DNA from: Marinactinospora thermotolerans DSM 45154
Lineage (GTDB): Bacteria; Actinomycetota; Actinomycetes; Streptosporangiales; Streptosporangiaceae
NCBI RefSeq assembly: GCF_900167435.1
Contig: NZ_FUWS01000001.1
Span: 311,295-375,294, forward strand
Direction: 5' to 3'
Length of the DNA: 64,000 bases
Made by a program: the position numbers and the translations under genes. Positions 1 to 5,986 of this stretch are shown here, piece after piece (position 1 is the stretch's first letter; the number at the start of each line of letters is the position of its first letter). The notes under the pieces were generated by a model that was not told where the DNA came from, ran no database searches, and saw only the letters and a list, made by a program, of their open reading frames with translations.

Positions 1-333
1 TACGTCGCCGCGCTGGAGGACGGCCAGACGAGCCTGGGAGCGGCCGGAAGCGTGGAGGAGATGCGCCAGGTCATCACCAACACCACCGTCGACGGTGTGC
101 TGGCCGCGCTGTTCGCGCTGCTGGTGGTGGTGATCCTGGTGGACGCCTGCCGAGTGTGGGTCAAGGCGCTGCGGGCCAACGGGCAGCTGCCCACCACCGA
201 GGAACCCTACGTCCGCTCCCGGTTGTGGGCGCCCTCGGGCCTCATCCCGACCAAGGAGGAGCGCGAGCACGCCCGGCAGCTCCAGGCCACGGGCGTGGGC
301 GCCGACGGATCCGGAACCGTCGGGAAGGACTAG
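1..333 (+). CDS. cstA: Carbon starvation protein CstA, C-terminal fragment
   Basis: The reading frame is open from base 1 and ends at a TAG, so only the last 110 codons are present. The fragment has one strong membrane segment (about residues 34-48 of the visible part, rich in L, V and A) followed by a hydrophilic cytoplasmic tail containing RSRLWAPSGLIPTKEE. CstA proteins are inner-membrane transporters for peptides and pyruvate used under carbon starvation. The identification rests mainly on the next gene, a YbdD/YjiX protein, which almost always follows cstA, and on the tail resembling actinobacterial CstA ends. The GTG at 336 of the next gene begins 2 bases after this stop, so the two are co-transcribed. 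Confidence 0.8.
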   Translation, partial: YVAALEDGQTSLGAAGSVEEMRQVITNTTVDGVLAALFALLVVVILVDACRVWVKALRANGQLPTTEEPYVRSRLWAPSGLIPTKEEREHARQLQATGVGADGSGTVGKD

Positions 334-335
334 GC

Positions 336-581
336 GTGCCCACCGGTTCCGGCCGGGCCGTTCCCGAGGGGAGCGGCCCGGCCCGCCTGCGCGCGGCAGT
401 GCTGCGGGGCCTGCGTGAAGCCTGGCAGATCGCCCGGGGGATCGCCGGGGAGCGGGCCTACGAGATCTACCTGGAGCACCACCGGCGCGTCCATCCGGGC
501 GTCCCTCCCATGGGCGAACGCGAGTTCTGGCGCCGTCACATCGACAAAGGCGACACCGACCCGGGGACACGCTGCTGTTGA
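336..581 (+). CDS. YbdD/YjiX family small protein, CstA partner
   Basis: An 81-residue protein starting with GTG two bases after the cstA stop. It carries the features of the YbdD/YjiX (DUF466) family: a core with AYEIYLEHH, the motif HPGVPPMGEREFWRRHID, and the conserved C-terminal Arg-Cys-Cys. Family members are encoded directly downstream of CstA or BtsT pyruvate/peptide transporters and are needed for transporter activity in enterobacteria. The frame stays open further upstream inside cstA, but that extension is arginine and proline rich and is only a shadow. Function as a transporter partner is inferred from family and position. Confidence 0.88.
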   Translation: MPTGSGRAVPEGSGPARLRAAVLRGLREAWQIARGIAGERAYEIYLEHHRRVHPGVPPMGEREFWRRHIDKGDTDPGTRCC

Positions 582-734
582 CCCCGGCCCCAAGCGGCCG
601 CCCGGCACGCCTCCCGGGGCGGGGACGCCGCGACGGGCAGGACACGTTTTCACGGCTCTCCGGGATTGGACCGGGCCTCTCCGGGGCAGTGTGTCGTCTT
701 CGGCACAGATCCCGATCTGTTAAGGAGGCCGGTG

Positions 735-1124
735 ATGCAGCAGCACGAGTTCCTGGCCCGGGTACGCGAGCTGGGGGAGTACTCCGACGCCGGGGAGGCC
801 GAACGGGTCACCAGGGCGGTGCTGGGCGTGCTGGCGACCCGGCTGCGTCCCGACGAGGTCGAGGACGTGGCCGCGCAGGTGCCCGAGACCCTGGACGAGG
901 CGCTACGGGAGGCCGACGGGCGGGGTGAGTCCTTCGGCGTGGAGGAGTTCTGCCACCGGGTCGCCCAGGCGACCGGGGCCCGGCCCCGTACCGCCGAATG
1001 GGACGCCAGCGCCGTGCTGACCACGCTCGCCGAGGCCGTCACCGGCGGCCAGCTCAACCAGATCCTCAGTCAGCTGCCGTCGGGGTACGCGCCGTTGTTC
1101 GGCAAACCCGAACTCGCCGACTGA
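735..1124 (+). CDS. DUF2267 domain-containing protein
   Basis: A 129-residue soluble protein. The start is the ATG at 735, preceded by a strong AAGGAGG ribosome site at 722-728. The sequence matches the DUF2267 pattern: an N-terminal helical repeat ending in LGVLATRLRPDEVEDVAAQVPE and a second copy with AVTGGQLNQILSQLPSGYAPLF. The family is common in actinomycetes and resembles a repeated helical unit, but its biochemical role is not established. It stands alone, followed by two hairpins that separate it from convergent thyX. Confidence 0.85.
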   Translation: MQQHEFLARVRELGEYSDAGEAERVTRAVLGVLATRLRPDEVEDVAAQVPETLDEALREADGRGESFGVEEFCHRVAQATGARPRTAEWDASAVLTTLAEAVTGGQLNQILSQLPSGYAPLFGKPELAD

Positions 1125-1140
1125 GGGGCGCGCCCCATCC

Positions 1141-1180
1141 GGCGTCCATGGGAGCGCGGTGACGGGCTCCCATGGACGCC
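1141..1180. terminator. Hairpin terminator between convergent genes
   Basis: A perfect 15-bp inverted repeat (1141-1155 with 1166-1180, arm GGCGTCCATGGGAGC) around a 10-base loop lies between the + strand DUF2267 gene and the - strand thyX gene. There is no U run, as is common for actinobacterial hairpins. It can act on both strands. Confidence 0.75.
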
Positions 1181-1202
1181 CCGTTTCCCATAGCGGAAAC
1201 GG
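1181..1202. terminator. Second tandem hairpin, directly adjacent
   Basis: CCGTTTCC (1181-1188) pairs perfectly with GGAAACGG (1195-1202) around a 6-base loop. It starts at the base following the first hairpin. On the - strand it would be the first structure met by polymerase leaving thyX. Confidence 0.55.
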
Positions 1203-1250
1203 CTGTTCAAGACTTCGCGGACCCGGCACGGGCCGGGCGCCGCTGGCGAA

Positions 1251-2048
1251 TCAGACCTTGCGCCACTTGGGGATCCAGGCGCCGTCGGTGACCTCGTAGT
1301 CTCCGAACAGCGCGGGGGCCTCCTTCTTCAGCACCTCGCCGATCTTGCCGAACAGCAGCCGGATCTCCTCCTCGGCGCCGGGAGCGGTGCGGGCCTCCAG
1401 CGTGTGACGCAGGGTCCGGACGTTGGCCGTCCAGACCAGGCCGGTGGCCACCCCCTCCGGGGCGAAGCGGCGCATGAAGGAGGTGCGGTGCTTCTTCACC
1501 GCGAAGGGGACGCCCTCCTCGTCCAGCCCGAAGTGGTCGGCCATCCACAGCTGGAACTCCTCCATCTTCTCCAGCATCTCGGTGGCCCGCTTCATCAGCT
1601 CGGGATCCTCCTGGGCCCACTCGGGGAACCAGAAGGGCAGATCGGTGAGGCGGACGAAGCGCAGCGACTCCTGGGAGACGGCGACGCCGGGACGGTGCCG
1701 GATGAGCTCGTGGGTGAGCACCCGGCTGACGTTGTGCAGGACGAAGCTGAAGCTGACGTGCTCCAGGACGGAACCGTGCAGGCTGGACAGGATATTGGTG
1801 AGGTAGGCGTCCTGGTCGGTGCGCACCCGGGTCACGTTGGGGTTGAGCCCCGGCTCCCAGGAGCGGTAGCACAGCCGGCCGGCGAACTCGGCGAGGTTCT
1901 GGGGATCATTGAGCTCGTTGTCGAGCTCTCCCCTGTCCAACCGCTCCAGCCAGCTCTGCCCGCCGACGTCGGCGAGGTAGCGGGCGACCTCGCCGTAGTC
2001 CAGCTGCGGGCGCGCGATCAGATGTACCTCGGGCTCGACGCTCTTCAC
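1251..2048 (-). CDS. thyX: Flavin-dependent thymidylate synthase ThyX
   Basis: A 265-residue protein that makes dTMP from dUMP using methylene-tetrahydrofolate and NADPH with FAD as cofactor. The ThyX signature is at residues 117-130, with RHR followed by SQESLR. Compared with the usual RHR-x4-SQ arrangement there is one extra residue between RHR and SQ. The flanking helix HVSFSFVLHNVSRVLTHELI is typical for the family. The start is GTG at 2048 with a GGGGAGAAG ribosome site upstream. ThyX is a homotetramer and often replaces or accompanies ThyA in actinomycetes; whether thyA exists elsewhere cannot be seen here. Confidence in the family is high. Confidence 0.95.
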   Translation of the reverse strand: MKSVEPEVHLIARPQLDYGEVARYLADVGGQSWLERLDRGELDNELNDPQNLAEFAGRLCYRSWEPGLNPNVTRVRTDQDAYLTNILSSLHGSVLEHVSFSFVLHNVSRVLTHELIRHRPGVAVSQESLRFVRLTDLPFWFPEWAQEDPELMKRATEMLEKMEEFQLWMADHFGLDEEGVPFAVKKHRTSFMRRFAPEGVATGLVWTANVRTLRHTLEARTAPGAEEEIRLLFGKIGEVLKKEAPALFGDYEVTDGAWIPKWRKV

Positions 2049-2230
2049 CGTGTGTTCTTCTCCCCCACGCCCCGGGCCCGGCCGGGCGCCGAGGGCTCAT
2101 CGGTCCGTCATCGCGGCTGGTGGGCGCGTCCTCGACGAGGAACGGGCCCTCCGCCGCGTTCGAACCTAGCATCGCCCGGAACGTGAGGGAGATCGCAGTG
2201 GGCTGGCGGCTGAGGGTGGACGCACTCGGG

Positions 2231-2374
2231 CTACAAGCCGAGGAACGTACCACTGGGGCTGACGATGAGGCCGATGACGATCAAGACGACGCCCCACAGG
2301 ATCTGGCGGCGCAACAGGGCGAAGACGCCGGCGATGATGAGGATGATTCCCAGGATCAGCAGCAGAATACTCAT
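2231..2374 (-). CDS. 47-aa small membrane protein (DUF6131-like)
   Basis: A very short protein, MSILLLILGIILIIAGVF then a short basic loop LLRRQ and a second hydrophobic stretch ILWGVVLIVIGLIV. This gives two predicted membrane helices in a hairpin. Many actinomycetes carry similar 45-55 residue proteins (DUF6131-like), with no known function. The start is ATG at 2374 with a GAAGG ribosome site 4 bases upstream; a longer frame upstream is unlikely because it lacks coding character. It could be co-transcribed with nothing obvious, since both neighbours are on the - strand but at a distance. Confidence 0.72.
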   Translation of the reverse strand: MSILLLILGIILIIAGVFALLRRQILWGVVLIVIGLIVSPSGTFLGL

Positions 2375-2570
2375 GACCTTCGCCTGCCCCCGGAGGTCGG
2401 GGGAAAACGCTGCGGTGCGCCATGAGCAACAACAATGCAGGTCAAAACGGGAGAAAAAAATCCAACGAATGAGGATGCGACCCCGTTCCCGGAAAGCCGT
2501 ATTCCCTGTACAGACCTGCCCTCCTACCCGCTCCTCCACGTCTCACCCACATGGACGCCGGCCGTGGTCC

Positions 2571-3374
2571 TCACTCCGCCAGGTAGGGCAGCGTGAACTC
2601 CGCCGTGGCCGCCTCGCCGCTCTGGGGTCCCCCCTGCCAGAACGGATCGTCGTCAGGGAAGCGTGAGGCGAAGCGGGCCGCGTCGTCGACCGGCCGGTAG
2701 CCCAGCTCCCTCTCCCCCGCCGTGAGATCCCAGAACCTGCGCGCGTTGGCCGAGACCGCGTAGACCGCGCTGTAACCGACACCCGAGGCCGTGAGCGCGG
2801 CGCGGACGAACCCGACGCAATCACGCGGGCTCAGCCACGTCGCCAGGTGACGTGTCTCGGTCGGCTCGGCCTCGAACGAGCCGAGCCGCAAAACCACGAC
2901 CTCCAGGCCGAACTTGTCCGCATACATCTGCCCCAGCGCCTCGACGGCCGCCTTGCTGACGGCGTAGAGGCCGTCGGGCCGGAGCGGCTCGTCGGGGAAG
3001 ACGTGGTGGTGGATGGGGTAGGCGCCGGTCACCCGGTTGCTGCCGGCCAGGACGACCCGGCGCACCCCGCTGCGGCGCGCCGCCTCCAAGACGGTGAAGG
3101 TACCGGTGATGTTGGCGTCGACCAGTTCCCGGAAGGGGGCCTCGTCGGAGCAGCCCGCCAGGTGGACCACCGCGTCAGCCCCTTCGAAGGCCTTCCGCGC
3201 CACGTCGGGATCGGTGACGTCCCCCTCGATGACGGTCTCGCCCTCGCCCGCGGTCAGCCGGCGGCGGTCCACCAGCACCAGATCACCGACCTCGCCACGC
3301 AGTCCCTCCCGGACGGTGGGGCCCACCCTGCCGGCCACTCCGGTGATGACGACTCTGCCTAGATTCGCGTCCAT
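2571..3374 (-). CDS. NAD(P)-dependent SDR, uronate dehydrogenase-like
   Basis: A 267-residue extended short-chain dehydrogenase. The Rossmann motif GVAGRVG is at residues 13-19, VVHLAG follows near residue 69, and the catalytic Tyr-x3-Lys is in LYAVSKAAVE near residue 136. The segments AGSNRVTGAYP, RPDGLYAVSK, MYADKFGLE and ATWLSPRDCVGFV follow the same order as in bacterial uronate dehydrogenases, which oxidise galacturonate or glucuronate to the aldarate lactone. The exact substrate is inferred. It stands alone between a small membrane protein and trpEG, both also on the - strand. Confidence 0.8.
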   Translation of the reverse strand: MDANLGRVVITGVAGRVGPTVREGLRGEVGDLVLVDRRRLTAGEGETVIEGDVTDPDVARKAFEGADAVVHLAGCSDEAPFRELVDANITGTFTVLEAARRSGVRRVVLAGSNRVTGAYPIHHHVFPDEPLRPDGLYAVSKAAVEALGQMYADKFGLEVVVLRLGSFEAEPTETRHLATWLSPRDCVGFVRAALTASGVGYSAVYAVSANARRFWDLTAGERELGYRPVDDAARFASRFPDDDPFWQGGPQSGEAATAEFTLPYLAE

Positions 3375-3432
3375 GCCCGGAGCCTATGAGCCACCGGTCC
3401 GTTGTTCACGGATTCCGGCGGGTGCCCCGGCG

Positions 3433-3468
3433 CGTCGTGCCCGCGGGCCGTGGTCCGCGGGCACGACG
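3433..3468 (-). terminator. Terminator of trpEG
   Basis: A perfect 14-bp stem (3433-3446 with 3455-3468, arm CGTCGTGCCCGCGG) with an 8-base loop lies directly after the trpEG stop on the - strand. Confidence 0.75.
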
Positions 3469-3476
3469 GGCACGTG

Positions 3477-5693
3477 TCAGGGACGGCGGGCCATCCGCAG
3501 CACGTTCTCCACGATCCGCTCCCCGACCTTCGCGGTGAGGATCGACTCGGGGTGGAACTGCACGGCCCAGCGACGGGACTCAGGAGCCTCGATCGCCATG
3601 ACCACGGGCTCGGCACCGTCATCGACCACCGCGGTCACCTCGAACGTCTTGACCCGGTCGGGGGTGGTGTAGGTGGAGTGGTAGCGGCCCGCGGTGAAGG
3701 TCATGTCGGGGTCGGCCACCCCCTCCAGCAACCGTCCGCCGGTCACCCGGATCCGACTGGGCTTGCCGTGGACGGGCTCGGCGAGGGTGAGCAGCTCCCC
3801 GCCGGCGTGCTCGACCATCCCCTGGAGCCCGAGACACACGCCGAAGGTGGGCAGGTCGCGCGCGTACAGCTCGTCGAGCAGGGCGCTCATCGCGAAGTCG
3901 GCCGGCAGGCCCGGCCCGGGCGAAAGGACGACCAGGTCGGGGGCCAACCGGTCCAGCAGGAGCGGGTCGAAGCCGTGGCGCAGGGTGGTCACCTGCGCCC
4001 CGTGGCGTCGAACGTAGTCGGCGAGGGTGTTGACGAAGGAGTCCTCGTGGTCGACGAGCAGCACCCTCATCCCCTCTCCCGCCTTCGGCGGCGCGGACGC
4101 CTCGGTCGCGGGAGAGGCGTCCTCGCCCTCCTCCGCCAGCGTCTCCAGCAGCGCGCGGGCCTTGAGGAAGGTCTCGCGCTCCTCGGCTTCGGGGTCGGAG
4201 TCGTACAGCAGGGTCGCGCCGACCCGGACGGCCGCGACACCGTCGCGGATGTGGGCGGTGCGCAGCGTGAGCCCGGTGTTCATGGAGCCGTCGAAGTTGA
4301 CGACCCCGACCGCGCCGCCGTACCAGCGACGCGGCGTGGACTCGTGGGCCTCGATGAAGCGCATGGCCCAGGTCTTGGGAGCACCGGTGACGGTGACCGC
4401 CCACATGTGGGTGACGAAGGCGTCGAGCGCGTCGAACTCCGGACGGAGCGTGCCCTCGATGTGGTCGACCGTGTGGATGAGCCGGCTGTACAGCTCGATC
4501 TGGCGGCGGCCGATGACCCGGACGCTGCCGGGTTCGCACACCCGGGACTTGTCGTTGCGGTCGACGTCGGTGCACATCGTCAGCTCCGACTCCTCCTTGG
4601 CGGAGCCGAGCAGTTCGAGGATGTTGGCGGCGTCGCCCAGCGCGTCGTCGCCGCGGCGGATGGTGCCGGAGATCGGGCAGGTCTCGACGCGCTGTCCCCG
4701 GCCGGGCCGGCCGCTGACCCGGACGAACATCTCCGGGGAGGCCCCGACCAGGTACTCCCCCTCGCCGAGGTTGAAGAAGAACTCGTAGGGGGCGGGGTTG
4801 CGCTCGCGCAGGCGCTCGTAGAACCGTGCCGGCGAGGAGCAGGAGCCGTAGGTGCGGTGGCTCGGTACGACCTCGAACAGGTCCCCCCGGACGAAGCGCT
4901 TCTTGGCCTCGGCGACGACACGCGCGTAGGAGCCGGGCTCGGGCTGTGGTGGGGTCTGGGCCGTGACGACTTCGGGGGTGGGCTCGGTGGCGCGCGGCAG
5001 CGTGTCGGTCGACGCCTCGTCCCGCCCCGGTCCGGCGGGAACGGTGAAGTCGTAGGAGAAGCGCAGGCAGGTCTCGCGCTTGCGGTCACGGACGATGATC
5101 TCGTCGGGGAGTTGCAGGACGAGGTCGCGGTCGGCGGCATCGCGGTGCAGGAGCTGTTCGATGGGTTCGAACTGGAAGGCCAGGTCGTATCCGAAGGCGC
5201 CGTACAGTCCGAGGTGGGGATCGTCCTCCGCGGCGAAGAGCGCGACGATCTCACGCAGCGCGGAGAAGACGCCGGGGCGGCGGCTGCGCTGCTCCTCGGG
5301 CAGGAACACCTCCACGTCCGGCTCGGGGATGACGATCCCGAACGTGTCGGGGGACTGCTCGACGGTCTCGCCGTGGGCGCGCAACGCCTCGGCCACGACG
5401 GGCAGGAGGACCCGGCCGCGCTCGTTGAGCGCGGTGACGGTGACGGCGCGTCCCCGCGCCGCCAGTTCGAGGCAGGGGTCGACGTAGCCGAGGTGCCAGC
5501 GGCTGTAGCGGCCGGGATACTCCATTCCCGAGGACAGCACGCCGCCACGGCGATGCTCGACCGAGCGGACGAGTTCGCTGAGTGCCTCGGGTGCACAGGG
5601 ACGGACGGTACGGCGCACGGCGATGCCGCCGGCGGTGTGGTAGGAGGTGCTGCTGTCGTCCACGGGACCGGTCCTTTTCGCGCTGGGTGTCAT
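3477..5693 (-). CDS. trpEG: Fused anthranilate synthase TrpE-TrpG
   Basis: A 738-residue fusion that makes anthranilate from chorismate and glutamine, the first step of tryptophan synthesis. Residues 1-530 are the TrpE (component I) part, with the N-terminal regulatory segment LSSGMEYPGRYSRW near residues 53-66 and the chorismate-binding stretch PISGTIRRG. Residues 542-738 are the glutamine amidotransferase: MRVLLVDHEDSFVNT, the nucleophile in GVCLGLQG (Cys about 619) and the His/Glu pair in FHPES (about 713-715). The layout matches the fused TrpE(G) of rhizobia and some actinomycetes rather than PhzE. The start chosen is ATG at 5693; the frame stays open upstream but runs through the leader. 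Expression is probably attenuated through the Trp-Trp leader peptide at 5785-5829. Confidence 0.93.
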   Translation of the reverse strand: MTPSAKRTGPVDDSSTSYHTAGGIAVRRTVRPCAPEALSELVRSVEHRRGGVLSSGMEYPGRYSRWHLGYVDPCLELAARGRAVTVTALNERGRVLLPVVAEALRAHGETVEQSPDTFGIVIPEPDVEVFLPEEQRSRRPGVFSALREIVALFAAEDDPHLGLYGAFGYDLAFQFEPIEQLLHRDAADRDLVLQLPDEIIVRDRKRETCLRFSYDFTVPAGPGRDEASTDTLPRATEPTPEVVTAQTPPQPEPGSYARVVAEAKKRFVRGDLFEVVPSHRTYGSCSSPARFYERLRERNPAPYEFFFNLGEGEYLVGASPEMFVRVSGRPGRGQRVETCPISGTIRRGDDALGDAANILELLGSAKEESELTMCTDVDRNDKSRVCEPGSVRVIGRRQIELYSRLIHTVDHIEGTLRPEFDALDAFVTHMWAVTVTGAPKTWAMRFIEAHESTPRRWYGGAVGVVNFDGSMNTGLTLRTAHIRDGVAAVRVGATLLYDSDPEAEERETFLKARALLETLAEEGEDASPATEASAPPKAGEGMRVLLVDHEDSFVNTLADYVRRHGAQVTTLRHGFDPLLLDRLAPDLVVLSPGPGLPADFAMSALLDELYARDLPTFGVCLGLQGMVEHAGGELLTLAEPVHGKPSRIRVTGGRLLEGVADPDMTFTAGRYHSTYTTPDRVKTFEVTAVVDDGAEPVVMAIEAPESRRWAVQFHPESILTAKVGERIVENVLRMARRP

Positions 5694-5730
5694 GCGCCAC
5701 ACCCGCGCCGGGAGCCGAGGGAAGACAGAA

Positions 5731-5752
5731 CGGCCGCCTGCGCGAGCGGCCG
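5731..5752 (-). terminator. trp attenuator terminator hairpin (3:4)
   Basis: On the - strand CGGCCGC (5752-5746) pairs perfectly with GCGGCCG (5737-5731) around an 8-base loop, and is followed by TTCTGTCTTCCC, which is pyrimidine-rich. It sits between the leader peptide and the trpEG start. The first arm can alternatively pair with the GCGGC of the upstream hairpin at 5779-5784, giving the antiterminator. Confidence 0.7.
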
Positions 5753-5778
5753 CTGATCGAACGGAACACGAACAGATA

Positions 5779-5796
5779 CGCCGCCTAGGAGCGGCG
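5779..5796 (-). promoter_or_regulatory. trp attenuator pause hairpin (1:2)
   Basis: On the - strand CGCCGC (5796-5791), immediately after the two Trp codons, pairs with GCGGCG (5784-5779) around TCCTAG, which holds the leader stop codon. A ribosome stalled on the Trp codons would cover the first arm and free the second for antiterminator pairing. Confidence 0.65.
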
Positions 5797-5829
5797 CCAC
5801 CACCGTTGGAGAGCCTGATCGGTTCGCAC
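5785..5829 (-). CDS. trpL: trp operon leader peptide
   Basis: A 14-codon ORF reading MRTDQALQRWWRRS with GTG start at 5829 and TAG stop at 5785. The tandem Trp codons lie at 5797-5802, just ahead of a pause hairpin and an attenuator hairpin, and trpEG follows about 90 bases downstream. This is the standard design of ribosome-mediated trp attenuation, as in other actinobacterial trp leaders with WW or WWW. There is no clear Shine-Dalgarno sequence before the GTG, so the exact start is less sure than the Trp-Trp-stop part. Confidence 0.72.
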   Translation of the reverse strand: MRTDQALQRWWRRS

Positions 5830-5922
5830 GAAGGGAATTCTAGCGCGAGGAGAACACCCCGACAGCGTTTTCCCTCATTTGAGGACCAGGAGGCGGGCAA
5901 GACCGCGCTACCCGGTGGGACC

Positions 5923-5947
5923 CTGCTAGAGTATGTCCTTCTAGCGG
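5923..5947. promoter_or_regulatory. Inverted repeat in divergent trp/helicase promoter region
   Basis: GCTAGA (5925-5930) and TCTAGC (5940-5945) form an inverted repeat with a 9-base spacer, inside an AT-rich island (about 5930-5990) that separates the divergent trpEG leader and helicase genes. It may be a repressor site or simply promoter sequence; no regulator is assigned. Confidence 0.35.
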
Positions 5948-5974
5948 AAAATATACACAGCTCTAATAGACAAG

Positions 5975-5980
5975 GATACT
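5975..5980 (+). promoter_or_regulatory. -10 element for leaderless helicase transcript
   Basis: GATACT ends 6 bases before the ATG at 5987. This spacing places transcription start at or next to the ATG, as in the leaderless mRNAs common in actinomycetes, and no ribosome site is present. Confidence 0.5.
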
Positions 5981-5986
5981 AGATAA

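Noticed and set aside
3402-5756. 784-aa open frame on the + strand
   Set aside because: It is the antisense shadow of trpEG, which has complete family motifs on the - strand; the + product is His/Gly/Val rich and has no ribosome site.
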